A stretch of DNA of 64,000 nt from Simiduia curdlanivorans (GTDB lineage: Bacteria > Pseudomonadota > Gammaproteobacteria > Pseudomonadales > Cellvibrionaceae). This document shows positions 52,404 through 61,661 of this stretch, piece after piece. Below the pieces are notes generated by a model. The model had not been told where the DNA came from and ran no database searches. It saw nothing but the letters and a program-made list of their open reading frames with translations. The stretch spans positions 1,054,001-1,118,000 of the forward strand of contig NZ_JAUFQG010000004.1 in assembly GCF_030409605.1 (NCBI RefSeq). The letters run 5' to 3'. How positions within the stretch are numbered: position 1 is the stretch's first letter; every line of letters starts with the position of its first letter. The translations under genes were made by a program, and so were the position numbers.

Positions 52404-54185
52404 CTATCGGTTGGGCGAAAAGCGCAAGTGGCGGCGATAGGGGAAAGTATCGTTAATTTGGCCTGCCAATAGCTCGGTTTGAATACTCTGCCAATAGCTG
52501 GCTTCGTATAGATCTTTGTGCTTCTCTTCAAAGGCAACTCTCGCCGCGGGATTACCACTAAAAAACAACCGAAATTCCTCTGGAAAAATATCAAATTCAC
52601 CCACCGTGTACCAAGGCGTGCTGGCCATCTCTTCAATTTCATTGCGCGGCTCGGGAATTTTTCTAAATACGCACTCGGTAATTAAGCAAATTTCATCGTA
52701 GTCGTAAAACACGACGCGGCCATGGCGTGTGACCCCAAAGTTTTTTAACAGCATATCGCCTGTAAAGATGTTAGCTGCGGCCAGTTGTTTGATGGCGTTG
52801 CCGTATTCGTCCATGACTTCTTCAACTTGCTGTTGGCTGGCGTGATCTAAATACATATTGAGCGGTGTCATGCGCCGCTCGGTATAGACATGTTTAATGA
52901 TGACCAATTTGTCGGTGATAATGAGTTTTGACGGGGCAACGTTTTGCAACTCGTCTAACAGCTCATCGCTAAAGCGATTTCGATAGAAAATAAAATTGCT
53001 GTACTCCTGCGTGTCGGCCATGCGCCCGGCGCGATCGGCGCGCGACACAAGTTTATATTTTTCCTTAACGATGGCCTCGGTGACTTTTTTTGGCGGGTCA
53101 AAGCGATCTTTAATAATTTTAAACACAATGTCGTAGGAGGGCAGGGTAAACACGCTCATCACCATGCCTTTGATGCCGGGTGCGATGACGAACTTATCGC
53201 TGCTGTTTTTCATGTGCGATATCACGTGGCGATAGAACTCGGTTTTGCCATGTTTGTTGAAGCCGATAGCATTGTATATCTCGGAGATGTCTTTCCTTGG
53301 CATGATGGAGCTTAAAAATTTCACAAATCGAGACGGTATGGGCGCATCTACCATGAAGTAGGAGCGGGTAAAACTAAATACGCGGCTGGCGCTATCTCGA
53401 TCGAAAAGCAGCGTATCGGCGTAAATGCCACCCTGTTCATTGTTGTGAAATGGAATCAATATCGGCGTGATAAAATCGCCATGGACGGCACGGCCAACTA
53501 AGTAGGCGCCTTTGTTTCGGTAGAAAATAGACTCCAAAAAATCAACCCGAAGCTCGCTTAAGGGGTAGTCTATCAAGGGCATTAAGTGGGTGTTGATAGA
53601 CGCCACAATAAAATCTATATCGCGCTTTTTGTTTTCCCAAGGCACGGAAAATTCATAGTCATCGAAAACCCGATGAATCAAGTTTTCAAAACCAAACTCG
53701 GCGCTGTAACTGAAATAGATAGTGTAATCGCTGAGTTGTTTGTAGCTTTGATCTTTGGATGGCTTGACGAATAAGTTGCGGTCGTGAATTTGTTGATGCT
53801 CGAACAAACTGCAGAAAATAGAATTGAAAAATGTCTCGGCAATTTCATAGTTACTATGGTTCGACACCAGCAGGGCGTAAGCTTGCCGCGCCTGCTGCCA
53901 GATATTGAGGTCGAGTACATTTTTACTGGTAACGCCGCGCACTAATTTACAGACTTGATCCACTTTGTGTTTGTACAGCTCGATGCGCTCGCGGTGCGCC
54001 TCTTGCACGCCGAGCCAATTGTGGGTTTCAAAGCGCGCCTTTGCCCCCAAGGTCATGTTTTGAAAGTCGGCGAAATAGGCATCAAAGCCGTTCAGCACGG
54101 TTTTTGCGATGCGTTTTGCACTGGGGGTTAGATGCAAACCGGCGGTTGGCGTCGCCGGTGTAGCGTCTGACGATTGATTAGACAT
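52404..54185 (-). CDS. aceK: Isocitrate dehydrogenase kinase/phosphatase
   Basis: Switches isocitrate dehydrogenase on and off by phosphorylation to divert carbon into the glyoxylate shunt. 593 residues from the start at 54185, close to E. coli (578). Conserved blocks: YFSYSAEFGFENLI, VIAPGIKGMVMSVFTLPSYD (the ATP-binding loop) and NFGVTRHGRVVFYDYDEI (catalytic region). An in-frame extension of 53 residues upstream is not conserved-looking and overlaps a divergent gene, so it is not used. aceA/aceB are not nearby. Confidence 0.96.
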   Translation of the reverse strand: MSNQSSDATPATPTAGLHLTPSAKRIAKTVLNGFDAYFADFQNMTLGAKARFETHNWLGVQEAHRERIELYKHKVDQVCKLVRGVTSKNVLDLNIWQQARQAYALLVSNHSNYEIAETFFNSIFCSLFEHQQIHDRNLFVKPSKDQSYKQLSDYTIYFSYSAEFGFENLIHRVFDDYEFSVPWENKKRDIDFIVASINTHLMPLIDYPLSELRVDFLESIFYRNKGAYLVGRAVHGDFITPILIPFHNNEQGGIYADTLLFDRDSASRVFSFTRSYFMVDAPIPSRFVKFLSSIMPRKDISEIYNAIGFNKHGKTEFYRHVISHMKNSSDKFVIAPGIKGMVMSVFTLPSYDIVFKIIKDRFDPPKKVTEAIVKEKYKLVSRADRAGRMADTQEYSNFIFYRNRFSDELLDELQNVAPSKLIITDKLVIIKHVYTERRMTPLNMYLDHASQQQVEEVMDEYGNAIKQLAAANIFTGDMLLKNFGVTRHGRVVFYDYDEICLITECVFRKIPEPRNEIEEMASTPWYTVGEFDIFPEEFRLFFSGNPAARVAFEEKHKDLYEASYWQSIQTELLAGQINDTFPYRRHLRFSPNR

Positions 54186-54242
54186 GCTGGGCCGCCCATT
54201 GCAGAATACTGAATTGAGTATAAGCATAAAAGCCGGTGGCTT

Positions 54243-55361
54243 GTGGAGACCAAATTGTATAGTGGCTATCAGTGCGGTAAATGGGCTTTGGGGCGCCGTA
54301 TTCTTTGTTTGGCAGCGCTGTTTATCTTGGCGCCGAGTGCGCACAGTTTAGTGATTTTGCAATATCACCATGTCAGCACTGAGACGCCGGCGGCGACGAG
54401 TATTTCACCGGCCGGCTTTAAGGCGCACCTAGAGCAAATTGAGCGCTCTGGCTATCGAGTGGTGGCTTTGCCGGAGGTATTACAAGCGCTGCGCCAGCGC
54501 GCGCCGCTGCCCGATAAGGCCGTGTTGATTAGCTTTGATGACGGCTCAAAAAGCGTGTTAACTGCGGCGCTGCCGCTGCTCAAGGCTAAGCGCTGGCCTT
54601 TCGTGGTGTTTGTCAGCACCGAACCGGTGACGCAGCAGCAAACCAACACCTTGTCTTGGGATGACTTGCGCGCGCTAGCGGATCAAGGCGCCGCTATTGC
54701 CAACCACGGCGTCAGCCATAGCCATATGATCCGCCGCCTGGACGGTGAAACCCAGGCCCAGTGGCGCGCCCGCATGGAGGTAGAAATTCTTGCGGCAGAG
54801 GCAAAAATTGAAGCCGAGACGGGGCAAAGTCACCGCGCCTTCGCCTACCCCTATGGCGAGTTTTCCGCCGCTTTGGTGGCGTTGGTCGAAGAGCTTGGCT
54901 TTGTTGGCTTCGGCCAGCACTCAGGAGCGCCGGCGCCGCGCGATATTGCCGCACTGCCGCGCTTTCCCTTCGGTGGCAACTATGTGGAGGTAGAGGATCT
55001 AGCGCTCAAATTGAGGTCGCTAGCGCTGCCCTTTGATCGGGTTGTCTACCTAGGCGAGGAGGGTGCCGGCTTAGCCGACGGCGTTTTGGCGCCCACGGAA
55101 GGCCGGCCCATTGTGCAGTATGTGGCTGAAAATCTGGCCCAGTTCCCCGACCTCGCCTGTTACGTTAGCCGCCAAGGGGCGGCGGATAAGCTTGCCACGT
55201 CTGCTACAAAGGTTAGCTTTCAGGCGCAAAAAGTCTTAAAGCCGGGCCGTACGCGCTACAACTGCACAGCGAAAAGCGGCGAGCCAGGGCGTTACTATTG
55301 GCACTCGAGTCCGTTTATTAAGCCAAATGCCGACGGCAGTTGGGCGCCAGAACCCAACTAA
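54243..55361 (+). CDS. Polysaccharide deacetylase-family protein
   Basis: 372 residues with an N-terminal signal peptide and a NodB-type domain: YHHVS, then ISFDDGSKSV (catalytic Asp and metal Asp), NHGVSHSHM (metal His pair) and FAYPYGEFS. PgaB-type exopolysaccharide deacetylases look similar. GTG start with GGAGACC nearby, overlapping the longer aceK frame. Substrate unknown; cell-surface location expected. Confidence 0.9.
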   Translation: METKLYSGYQCGKWALGRRILCLAALFILAPSAHSLVILQYHHVSTETPAATSISPAGFKAHLEQIERSGYRVVALPEVLQALRQRAPLPDKAVLISFDDGSKSVLTAALPLLKAKRWPFVVFVSTEPVTQQQTNTLSWDDLRALADQGAAIANHGVSHSHMIRRLDGETQAQWRARMEVEILAAEAKIEAETGQSHRAFAYPYGEFSAALVALVEELGFVGFGQHSGAPAPRDIAALPRFPFGGNYVEVEDLALKLRSLALPFDRVVYLGEEGAGLADGVLAPTEGRPIVQYVAENLAQFPDLACYVSRQGAADKLATSATKVSFQAQKVLKPGRTRYNCTAKSGEPGRYYWHSSPFIKPNADGSWAPEPN

Positions 55362-55426
55362 AGCGAAGTAAGGCCAAGAAAGTCGGGCTTTTGTCTATAA
55401 AACAACCAATTCTTTCATTAACCTAC

Positions 55427-55455
55427 TTGTGCTCTGCGCAAGACCACCCTAGAAT
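55427..55455 (+). promoter_or_regulatory. Sigma-70-type promoter of the cold-shock gene
   Basis: TTGTGC and TAGAAT are 17 bases apart, close to the consensus. Start of transcription near 55462 would give a leader of about 110 bases before the cspA-like ATG. Confidence 0.75.
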
Positions 55456-55574
55456 GATCGCGCTTTACCGTTTTGCTGCCAGCCGTTAGACATTTTGCCT
55501 TTCTCTGCTGCTAGATGGATAAGTTTTAATCGCCAACAGAGGCGGCACAGTTAATCGTAAGACGAGGTCTTCAA

Positions 55575-55784
55575 ATGTCTAATTTACACACCGGTGTTGT
55601 TAAGTGGTTTAACGACGAAAAAGGTTATGGTTTCCTTCAGCAAGAGTCTGGCCCAGATGTATTCGTACATTTCCGCGCCATCAACGGCAACGGCCGTAAG
55701 ACCCTAGTAGAAGGTCAATCTGTGACTTTCGAAATCACTGCTGGCCAGAAAGGTCCACAAGCAGAAAACGTTACTCCTGGTTAA
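55575..55784 (+). CDS. Cold-shock protein (CspA family)
   Basis: 69 residues, a single cold-shock domain: GVVKWFNDEKGYGFL (RNP1) and DVFVHFRAI (RNP2), then VEGQSVTFEI. Binds single-stranded RNA/DNA as a chaperone. A long leader (about 110 bases from a predicted promoter) is the usual sign of cold-dependent leader folding. A terminator follows. Confidence 0.95.
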   Translation: MSNLHTGVVKWFNDEKGYGFLQQESGPDVFVHFRAINGNGRKTLVEGQSVTFEITAGQKGPQAENVTPG

Positions 55785-55803
55785 TTCCAGAGTGCGTTAA
55801 AAA

Positions 55804-55827
55804 GAACCCGGCACTAGCCGGGTTTTT
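55804..55827 (+). terminator. Rho-independent terminator after the cold-shock gene
   Basis: Perfect 8-bp stem AACCCGGC/GCCGGGTT, 4-base loop, T tract. Confidence 0.92.
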
Positions 55828-55878
55828 TGTGCCTGGTAGAAAAGTAGGTGCATGGGTCGCGCATAGGGGATGCTTTCT

Positions 55879-55923
55879 AAGCTACAAGCTACAAGCTACA
55901 AGCTACAAGCTACAAGCTACAAG
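55879..55923. repeat. Heptanucleotide tandem repeat (AAGCTAC)n
   Basis: Six exact copies of AAGCTAC followed by AAG. It lies between the cold-shock terminator and the end of the Bax gene, in a non-coding stretch. Number of copies is likely to vary between strains. Confidence 0.95.
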
Positions 55924-56011
55924 ACGGATGGCCGCCCCCTGCAAGTCGAAACGGAGTACAAGCCCCTTGTTAGCTGGGGGCGACGTGTCGGATCAGGCAT
56001 CCGCTTAGCTA

Positions 56012-56965
56012 TCATTCTAAGTCGTTGTAGCGAATCATCTTTCTTAATTCTTCGATATAGTCTTGGCCGCGGCTTGAATAGGCTTCTAGGCCCGCCACCA
56101 TGTCGTAACCTAAGAGCGGTTTTTGATTGCGCCGCGCGGTTTCTCGAATATCGCGAATGCTGGAATAGCGATGAAAGGCGTTGATGTTTTGAAAGTAGGC
56201 GGCAATGGCCTGATCGACGCTTTCGAAGGTGGCGACCTCGTAGGTTTCACCCGCTGGCCGGTTGTTGGGCACTAAGCCGCAGCCCTCGCTAAAACACCAT
56301 TGGCCGAACAGGTTGTTGGCCTCGCGCGCAAAACGCGACTGGCCCCAAGCGGATTCGAGCGCTGCCTGGGCGAGCACCATAGACACCGGGATGGTATCCA
56401 TCCGGCGCATGAGCAAATCGACGGCATCGAGCTCGGACAGCTCTTCCGGCACCTTGTATCGGCTGCGCACTAAATCCATATATTTTTGCTGCGACTGACT
56501 GAGTGCTTGGTTGGACTTTAAGGTTATCTCAATGCCTTTGAGGATCACGCGGCGTTCGCGCACCAGTTGATTTTGGAACTGCACCGCGGGGCGCAAATAG
56601 TCGAAGAAAGCTTTCTTGCGCTCGCTGATGACGGTGATGGCGGAGAAGTCGGGTAAGTTTTTGTAATCAAAACTATTGTCGAGTTCGTTCTTAACGGTGC
56701 CGTCCCGTGCGACTAAGGCGAGCCTCGTTAGATACTTATCGTCGTAGTCGTCAAAATTTGTGTCTGCCGGCAAGTTGGCCGCGGCTTCTAGCGCGGCGAG
56801 CCGCTCTTCCTCGGTCTCGCCGTGCAGCGCTAGGCCGGGTTCGCGCAAAAATATGCGCGGTTCGCCGAGCGGGTTGTTGCTCAGCCAAAAGGTAAACAGC
56901 ATGACCCCGAGTGTGTAGCCCGCAAACACGACAGCTAAAACATTGCCTTTTGTACGCATCGACAT
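56012..56965 (-). CDS. Bax-family glucosaminidase-domain protein
   Basis: 317 residues with an N-terminal membrane anchor and a C-terminal glucosaminidase domain: QAALESAWGQSRFAREANNL, FGQWCFSEGCGL, and FESVDQAIAAYFQNINAFHRY. It matches E. coli Bax and probably acts on peptidoglycan. The start used (ATG with an M-S-M-R beginning) is supported by GAGGAAAC upstream. Confidence 0.88.
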   Translation of the reverse strand: MSMRTKGNVLAVVFAGYTLGVMLFTFWLSNNPLGEPRIFLREPGLALHGETEEERLAALEAAANLPADTNFDDYDDKYLTRLALVARDGTVKNELDNSFDYKNLPDFSAITVISERKKAFFDYLRPAVQFQNQLVRERRVILKGIEITLKSNQALSQSQQKYMDLVRSRYKVPEELSELDAVDLLMRRMDTIPVSMVLAQAALESAWGQSRFAREANNLFGQWCFSEGCGLVPNNRPAGETYEVATFESVDQAIAAYFQNINAFHRYSSIRDIRETARRNQKPLLGYDMVAGLEAYSSRGQDYIEELRKMIRYNDLE

Positions 56966-57019
56966 GCACAGTTTCCTCAGCGAAAAGTGATTCGCATTAG
57001 TAGAATTCGGTGAAGTTAA

Positions 57020-57691
57020 CTAGAGACCTAGTTGTTTTTTTAGCGACGCTAAACGCTCGAGGTTTTGGTCTTTGCTAAGTGGTGTTTCGAGATTTTCCGG
57101 TAGCGCCAATCGCTCGGGTAGTTTTAGCTTAACGCCATTGCGCACTTGTTCGCACAGCGCCTTATAGTGCTCGGTGAAAACCGGCAGCGCTGTGCGCTCG
57201 TTGTTGTTGGCGAGAAAATACCAATCCGCTGCCTTGCCGGCCAGGTACACGGCTGGATGGCTCCAGTTGTGCTCGGCCTTGGGCGAGGGCGCATTGCACG
57301 CCTCGACGTAGGCGGCGTGAATTTCCGGCAAGCCGTGCGCGCTATTATCGCCTTCGCAGGCGACAATCATTTTGTGCACGGTGGGTAAGTAATCGGATTG
57401 TTGAATCACTTTTTTCGCGCCGCGCAGCAAGGTTTCGGGGGAAAAACGCGACAGCGCCTCGAGCCATAAACGCTTGGCCAAGTTGAGCGATTGCACGTCG
57501 GGAAAGGCGGCAAAGTATTGGTTGTGATAATTCAGTCGAAACAATTCAAAAGACTGATTTATCGCGTCGATCAAGGCTTCGCTCGGCGGCGCCTGGCGCG
57601 AACTAGAGTGCCCAGCTTCTGTCGTTGAGTTGCTCGCTGACTGAGCGATCGCGTGTTCGGCCTGATTGAGCAGGGCTTTGCTGTCTTGCAT
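57020..57691 (-). CDS. Replication protein P-like (helicase-loader-like) protein
   Basis: 223 residues. The central part (LFRLNYHNQYFAAFPD, LWLEALSRFSPETLLRGAKK and YLPTVHKMIVACE) matches the lambda P family, whose phage members load DnaB helicase. The start at 57691 has AAGG eight bases upstream; an ATG two codons earlier is less well placed. Its beginning overlaps the end of the upstream gene by 89 bases, and both genes are read together. No phage structural genes are nearby, so it may be a chromosomal primosome part. Confidence 0.8.
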   Translation of the reverse strand: MQDSKALLNQAEHAIAQSASNSTTEAGHSSSRQAPPSEALIDAINQSFELFRLNYHNQYFAAFPDVQSLNLAKRLWLEALSRFSPETLLRGAKKVIQQSDYLPTVHKMIVACEGDNSAHGLPEIHAAYVEACNAPSPKAEHNWSHPAVYLAGKAADWYFLANNNERTALPVFTEHYKALCEQVRNGVKLKLPERLALPENLETPLSKDQNLERLASLKKQLGL

Positions 57692-58718
57692 GGGCATTAC
57701 CTTGAGTTGCCAGTGAGCCGCTGAGACGCTTAGCCCATTGGTATTTAACGTGTTGTAGGAACTTGGTGTTCCACGACGTGTGCAATTGGTTGGTGTCGCG
57801 CCAATAAATTAAAAACTCGATGAGTTGTTGCTTGGCGAAGTGTAAATCGATATTAGCCAGTGCCAACACCTCGTAGACGTCGGGTGAGGGCTCCCAGTTT
57901 TCCGGTAGCCGGCGCGGTTCGGTATCGTATTGTAAGGTAGCCGTGTAGCGCGCCCACTGGCGTCGCACATGCTGGATAAATTTGCTGTTCCAAGTCTTTG
58001 ACGGCTCGCCGCGCTCGCTCCAGTAAAGCACAAATTCGGCGATGGAATCCTCTACGAAGCACTGATTGATCGCGGCGTGACGGGTCAACACGTCCATGGC
58101 ATCGGGGCTTGGGCGCCAGCCACTGGTCATGGCAATTTCTTGGTCTTTACGGCCGAAGTCTGTCTCTCGCTCGCGCCACTTGCGAATCACTTGCTGGATA
58201 AATTTGGCGCCCCAGGCGTGAGCCGATTGGCCTTGCTCGCGCCAATAGGTGACAAACTCGGGAATTTGTTCGCGCGCGAAGCTATTGGGAATATTGTGCT
58301 GTGCCAGCTGGGCGTAGACATCGTCGCTCGGTTGCCAATTCGGCGCCATGGGTCTGGCGCCGTTGGTGACTTGATTGTGGCTCTGGGGTCGATTGAGCGG
58401 GCTCTGGGTTTGCCGTTCGTTCAGGGCAAAACGCAGCTCTTTGCTGTCGTAAAAGGGCGCGCTGGTGATGAGTAACACGCCTTTGTCGCGTAAGCTCTTG
58501 GCGATGCGCGCGATATCGTGATCGGTCCAGAAGGGCATCAGCTTGTGCACCGCGTCTTGTGCCAATAGGCACCACTGGAAGCCATTGCTGGCTTGCGTAG
58601 GGCGATGCGCTAGCGCTTCATTGAGTTGGCTCAACATGATGGCCTCTTCAAGGCCAAGGGTGGCGGCCAAGGAGGGGCTAACGCAAATTGGGCGCTCGGG
58701 AATAAGGGATGAATTCAT
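57603..58718 (-). CDS. Protein with three tandem DnaT-like ssDNA-binding domains
   Basis: 371 residues. An N-terminal region (about residues 20-100) with SPSLAATLGLEEAIMLSQLN resembles a replication-initiator winged helix. Then the DnaT motif (W-x-P-S-x-D... F..YW... W..KF.Q.V...W) occurs three times at about residues 128-182, 201-255 and 275-330. E. coli DnaT has one such domain. Probably a primosome or replication-restart protein binding ssDNA, working with the P-like loader that overlaps its 3' end. Function inferred. Confidence 0.8.
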   Translation of the reverse strand: MNSSLIPERPICVSPSLAATLGLEEAIMLSQLNEALAHRPTQASNGFQWCLLAQDAVHKLMPFWTDHDIARIAKSLRDKGVLLITSAPFYDSKELRFALNERQTQSPLNRPQSHNQVTNGARPMAPNWQPSDDVYAQLAQHNIPNSFAREQIPEFVTYWREQGQSAHAWGAKFIQQVIRKWRERETDFGRKDQEIAMTSGWRPSPDAMDVLTRHAAINQCFVEDSIAEFVLYWSERGEPSKTWNSKFIQHVRRQWARYTATLQYDTEPRRLPENWEPSPDVYEVLALANIDLHFAKQQLIEFLIYWRDTNQLHTSWNTKFLQHVKYQWAKRLSGSLATQGNAHARQQSPAQSGRTRDRSVSEQLNDRSWAL

Positions 58719-58743
58719 GACGCTAGCTTACCACTGATGCGCG

Positions 58744-59262
58744 CTAGAAGTTGACTGTGACTTGGCCAGTATTGGAATCAAATTGGATACTCTTGGCCGT
58801 GTTGGCGCTGTAAGTATAGCGACAGCTATTGCCGCCCAGATAGAGCGCGGTGAAATCTGCCGCGGCCGTGGCGGCAACGCTAGGCGCGCCTATTTCCAGC
58901 ACCGCGCGCCAAACGTCTAGGCAATCGTTGGTTGAGTTCAGGGTGAGGCTGACGCCGCGAGTGTCGGCGGGCCAGCCGAAGACATTGACGCTCAAGTCGC
59001 CGCCGGCTTGGGCAAGGGGTAATTTGATCAGGTTAAGGCTTGGCCCGGGCGAACCCTTGGCGAGCCAGTAGGCGCGCACTTGATCTACACCGGCCTTATA
59101 GCTGCCGGCAATAGCGTTAATGCTGGCGCTCTGTGCCTCGTCGGCAAAATCGATAAAGCGCGGGATGGCGATGGCCGCTAGGACGCCCAGTATGACGATG
59201 ACGGCGACGAGTTCGACTAAGGTGAAACCCTTTTCGGGCGTGGCGTGGAGGTTAGATGTCAT
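58744..59262 (-). CDS. Type IV prepilin-like protein
   Basis: 172 residues with a type IV prepilin cleavage site after Gly12 (KG|FTLVELVAVIVILGVL) and the long hydrophobic N-terminal helix. The C-terminal part is a small beta domain with two Cys. Resembles MSHA-type minor pilins. No other pilus genes are adjacent, so the secretion/pilus system lies elsewhere. Confidence 0.88.
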   Translation of the reverse strand: MTSNLHATPEKGFTLVELVAVIVILGVLAAIAIPRFIDFADEAQSASINAIAGSYKAGVDQVRAYWLAKGSPGPSLNLIKLPLAQAGGDLSVNVFGWPADTRGVSLTLNSTNDCLDVWRAVLEIGAPSVAATAAADFTALYLGGNSCRYTYSANTAKSIQFDSNTGQVTVNF

Positions 59263-59357
59263 AGATAGGTATGAGTATAGTGGGTGAACCTAGGGCTGCA
59301 TTACGGGTTACACTAGCGCCATTTTACCGAAATTCGAACCGAAAGCACGGAGGCTCT

Positions 59358-60722
59358 GTGGCTAAGGCAAAAACCGCGTTTGTGTGCAATGACTGCGGTG
59401 CGGACTATCGCAAATGGCAGGGGCAGTGCTCTGAGTGCAGTGCCTGGAACAGCATCGTAGAAATTCGCCTGGCGCCGGCGACGTCGGCGCGCACCGAGAC
59501 CTTTGCCGGCTATGCCGGCGCCGCCACTGGCAAGGTGCAAAAACTGTCTGATATCAGTCTCGACGATCTGCCCAGATTCGGCAGCACCATGGCCGAGTTT
59601 GATCGGGTGCTGGGCGGTGGTTTCGTGCCAGGCTCGGTGGTGCTCATTGGTGGCAACCCGGGTGCGGGCAAGTCGACCTTGCTGTTGCAAACCCTGTGTA
59701 AATTAGCTGAAACCATGCCAGCGCTCTATGTCACTGGCGAGGAGTCGCTGCAGCAGGTGGCGATGCGGGCCAAGCGGTTAAATTTACCCACGCAAAAATT
59801 ATCCATGCTGTCGGAAACCAGCATTGAAGCTATCGCCCAGCAGGCTGAATTAATGCGCCCGCGGGTGATGGTGGTGGACTCCATTCAAGTGATGCACATG
59901 GCCGATGTGCAATCAGCGCCTGGCTCGGTGACCCAGGTTAGAGAGAGCGCAGCCTTCTTAACGCGCTTTGCCAAACAGACCGGCACGGTGTTATTGCTCG
60001 TTGGTCACGTCACTAAAGATGGATCACTAGCGGGGCCAAAAGTGTTGGAGCATATGATTGACTGCTCCATTCTCTTGGAGGGCAGCCACGATTCGCGCTA
60101 CCGAACCTTGCGCGGCAATAAAAATCGTTTCGGCGCAGTGAATGAGTTAGGTGTCTTCGCCATGACCGAACACGGCATGCGCGAGGTTAATAACCCCTCG
60201 GCAATTTTCCTGCAGCGCGCCGAAGATATTGCCTCTGGCTCTATCGTCATGGTGATGTGGGAGGGCACGCGGCCGTTGCTGGTGGAAATTCAGGCGTTGG
60301 TGGATGGTTCGAGCTTGGGTAACCCGCGTCGCGTTGCTGTGGGTTTAGATCAAAATCGTTTGTCCATGTTGCTCGCAGTTTTGCACCGTCACGGCGGCAT
60401 TATGGTGGGTGACCAAGATGTTTTCGTCAACGTTGTGGGCGGTGTTAAGGTGGCGGAAACCAGTGCTGATCTGGCGCTGGTATTGGCCATTGTGTCGAGC
60501 TTTAGAGATAAACCGCTGCCGCAAGATTTAATTGCCTTTGGTGAAATTGGCTTGTCGGGCGAAATTCGCCCGGTGCCGTCGGGTCAAGAGCGCTTGCGCG
60601 AAGCGGCCAAGCACGGTTTTAAGCGCGCCATAGTGCCCAAAGCCAACGCCCCCAAAGGCGGTGTGGCCGGTATGGAATTGGTGATAGTGAAAAATTTAGC
60701 AGAGGCGCTAGAGGCTATTTAG
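59358..60722 (+). CDS. radA: DNA repair protein RadA
   Basis: RecA-like branch-migration ATPase. 454 residues: an N-terminal C4 zinc finger (CNDCGADYRKWQGQCSEC), Walker A GGNPGAGKSTLL, the RadA motif RGNKNRFGAVNELGVF, and a C-terminal Lon-like domain (DLALVLAIVSSF, FGEIGLSGEIRPV). The GTG at 59358 has GGAGG upstream; an upstream in-frame ATG extends it by 29 residues unlike the family. Confidence 0.96.
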   Translation: MAKAKTAFVCNDCGADYRKWQGQCSECSAWNSIVEIRLAPATSARTETFAGYAGAATGKVQKLSDISLDDLPRFGSTMAEFDRVLGGGFVPGSVVLIGGNPGAGKSTLLLQTLCKLAETMPALYVTGEESLQQVAMRAKRLNLPTQKLSMLSETSIEAIAQQAELMRPRVMVVDSIQVMHMADVQSAPGSVTQVRESAAFLTRFAKQTGTVLLLVGHVTKDGSLAGPKVLEHMIDCSILLEGSHDSRYRTLRGNKNRFGAVNELGVFAMTEHGMREVNNPSAIFLQRAEDIASGSIVMVMWEGTRPLLVEIQALVDGSSLGNPRRVAVGLDQNRLSMLLAVLHRHGGIMVGDQDVFVNVVGGVKVAETSADLALVLAIVSSFRDKPLPQDLIAFGEIGLSGEIRPVPSGQERLREAAKHGFKRAIVPKANAPKGGVAGMELVIVKNLAEALEAI

Positions 60723-60797
60723 CTACTAGGTCGAAAAGCGCTGTAACTTGAGTTGTAACCTGGGCCGTATAACAAGGCCACTACAAGGAAGATGTTC

Positions 60798-61244
60798 ATG
60801 GATAGATACTGTTTAGCGCAAATTAATATTGCCCGCGCCCGGGATAGCATGGATAGCGAAACCATGGCCGGATTTGTAGAGCGGCTGGACGAAATCAATG
60901 GCCTAGCTGATGCCGCGCCGGGCTTTATTTGGCGCCTGCAAACGGCAGATGGCGATGCCACCTCTATTCAGGCCTTTGACGACCCAAAGTTGATCGTTAA
61001 CATGAGCGTCTGGGCTGATCGCGACTCGCTGCGCAACTATGTGTACAAGTCTCTGCATGTGGAGTTAATTCGCGATAGAGAGGCGTGGTTTGAAAAAATT
61101 GCCATCGCCCATCAAGCGCTTTGGTGGTTACCACAGGACCATATTCCGACTGTTGAAGAGGGCAAGGCGCGCTTGCAGCATTTGGAGGATTATGGCCCTA
61201 CGGCTCATGCCTTTACCTTTGCAAAATATTTTGAACCCGAATGA
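60798..61244 (+). CDS. DUF3291 protein
   Basis: 148 residues. MDRYCLAQINIARARDSMDS, then APGFIWRLQTADGDATSI and the late VEEGKARLQHLEDYGPT are the DUF3291 pattern, an ABM-like dimeric alpha/beta barrel. Start at 60798 (AAGGA eight bases before); an ATG two codons earlier is too close to the ribosome site. Function unknown. Confidence 0.87.
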   Translation: MDRYCLAQINIARARDSMDSETMAGFVERLDEINGLADAAPGFIWRLQTADGDATSIQAFDDPKLIVNMSVWADRDSLRNYVYKSLHVELIRDREAWFEKIAIAHQALWWLPQDHIPTVEEGKARLQHLEDYGPTAHAFTFAKYFEPE

Positions 61245-61315
61245 TGATGGGGTTGTTTACCAACGCTGGTGGTTTATTTCGTTTCCTGAAGATCTATAGA
61301 AAAAGGCGGTGTTAC

Positions 61316-61429
61316 ATGTTGAATATATTCGATGCTATTAAGCGCGCAGCCGTTTTTATAGCAAGGCTTAGTGCCAGCGATGATGAGTTCGCCACTACAG
61401 TGTCGATAGTGGAGTGGCGGCATTATTAA
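61316..61429 (+). CDS. Possible 37-residue small protein
   Basis: A short frame, MLNIFDAIKRAAVFIARLSA followed by SDDEFATTVSIVEWRHY. Amphipathic start, no recognised family. AAAGGCGG lies upstream. Weak support. Confidence 0.25.
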   Translation: MLNIFDAIKRAAVFIARLSASDDEFATTVSIVEWRHY

Positions 61430-61661
61430 TGCCCCTGTAAGGCGCTTACGCGAGAAGTGAAACGCTATGGCACTCGAGCCACTAAAGAATGGCTATTGAA
61501 TCTCGGCTAAGCTTGTGCGGGTGAATTAAAACTTAGTCTGTATTTTGCTTTGCTTAGAGGCAGCCAAAACGGCTGTGTTAAGTTTGCGCCCATACATCCG
61601 CTGCTTCATCTACACTGAATAGCTTAGCTACTGGTCTTTAGCTGAATCGGCAAACATCGAG

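Noticed and set aside
54186..54344. Longer N-terminus for AceK
   Set aside because: The extra 53 residues do not resemble the family N-terminus and the region overlaps the divergent deacetylase gene's start.
57020..58718. Prophage remnant
   Set aside because: The P-like and DnaT-like genes are phage-related by family, but no integrase, capsid, tail or lysis gene is nearby and base composition is like the surrounding core genome.
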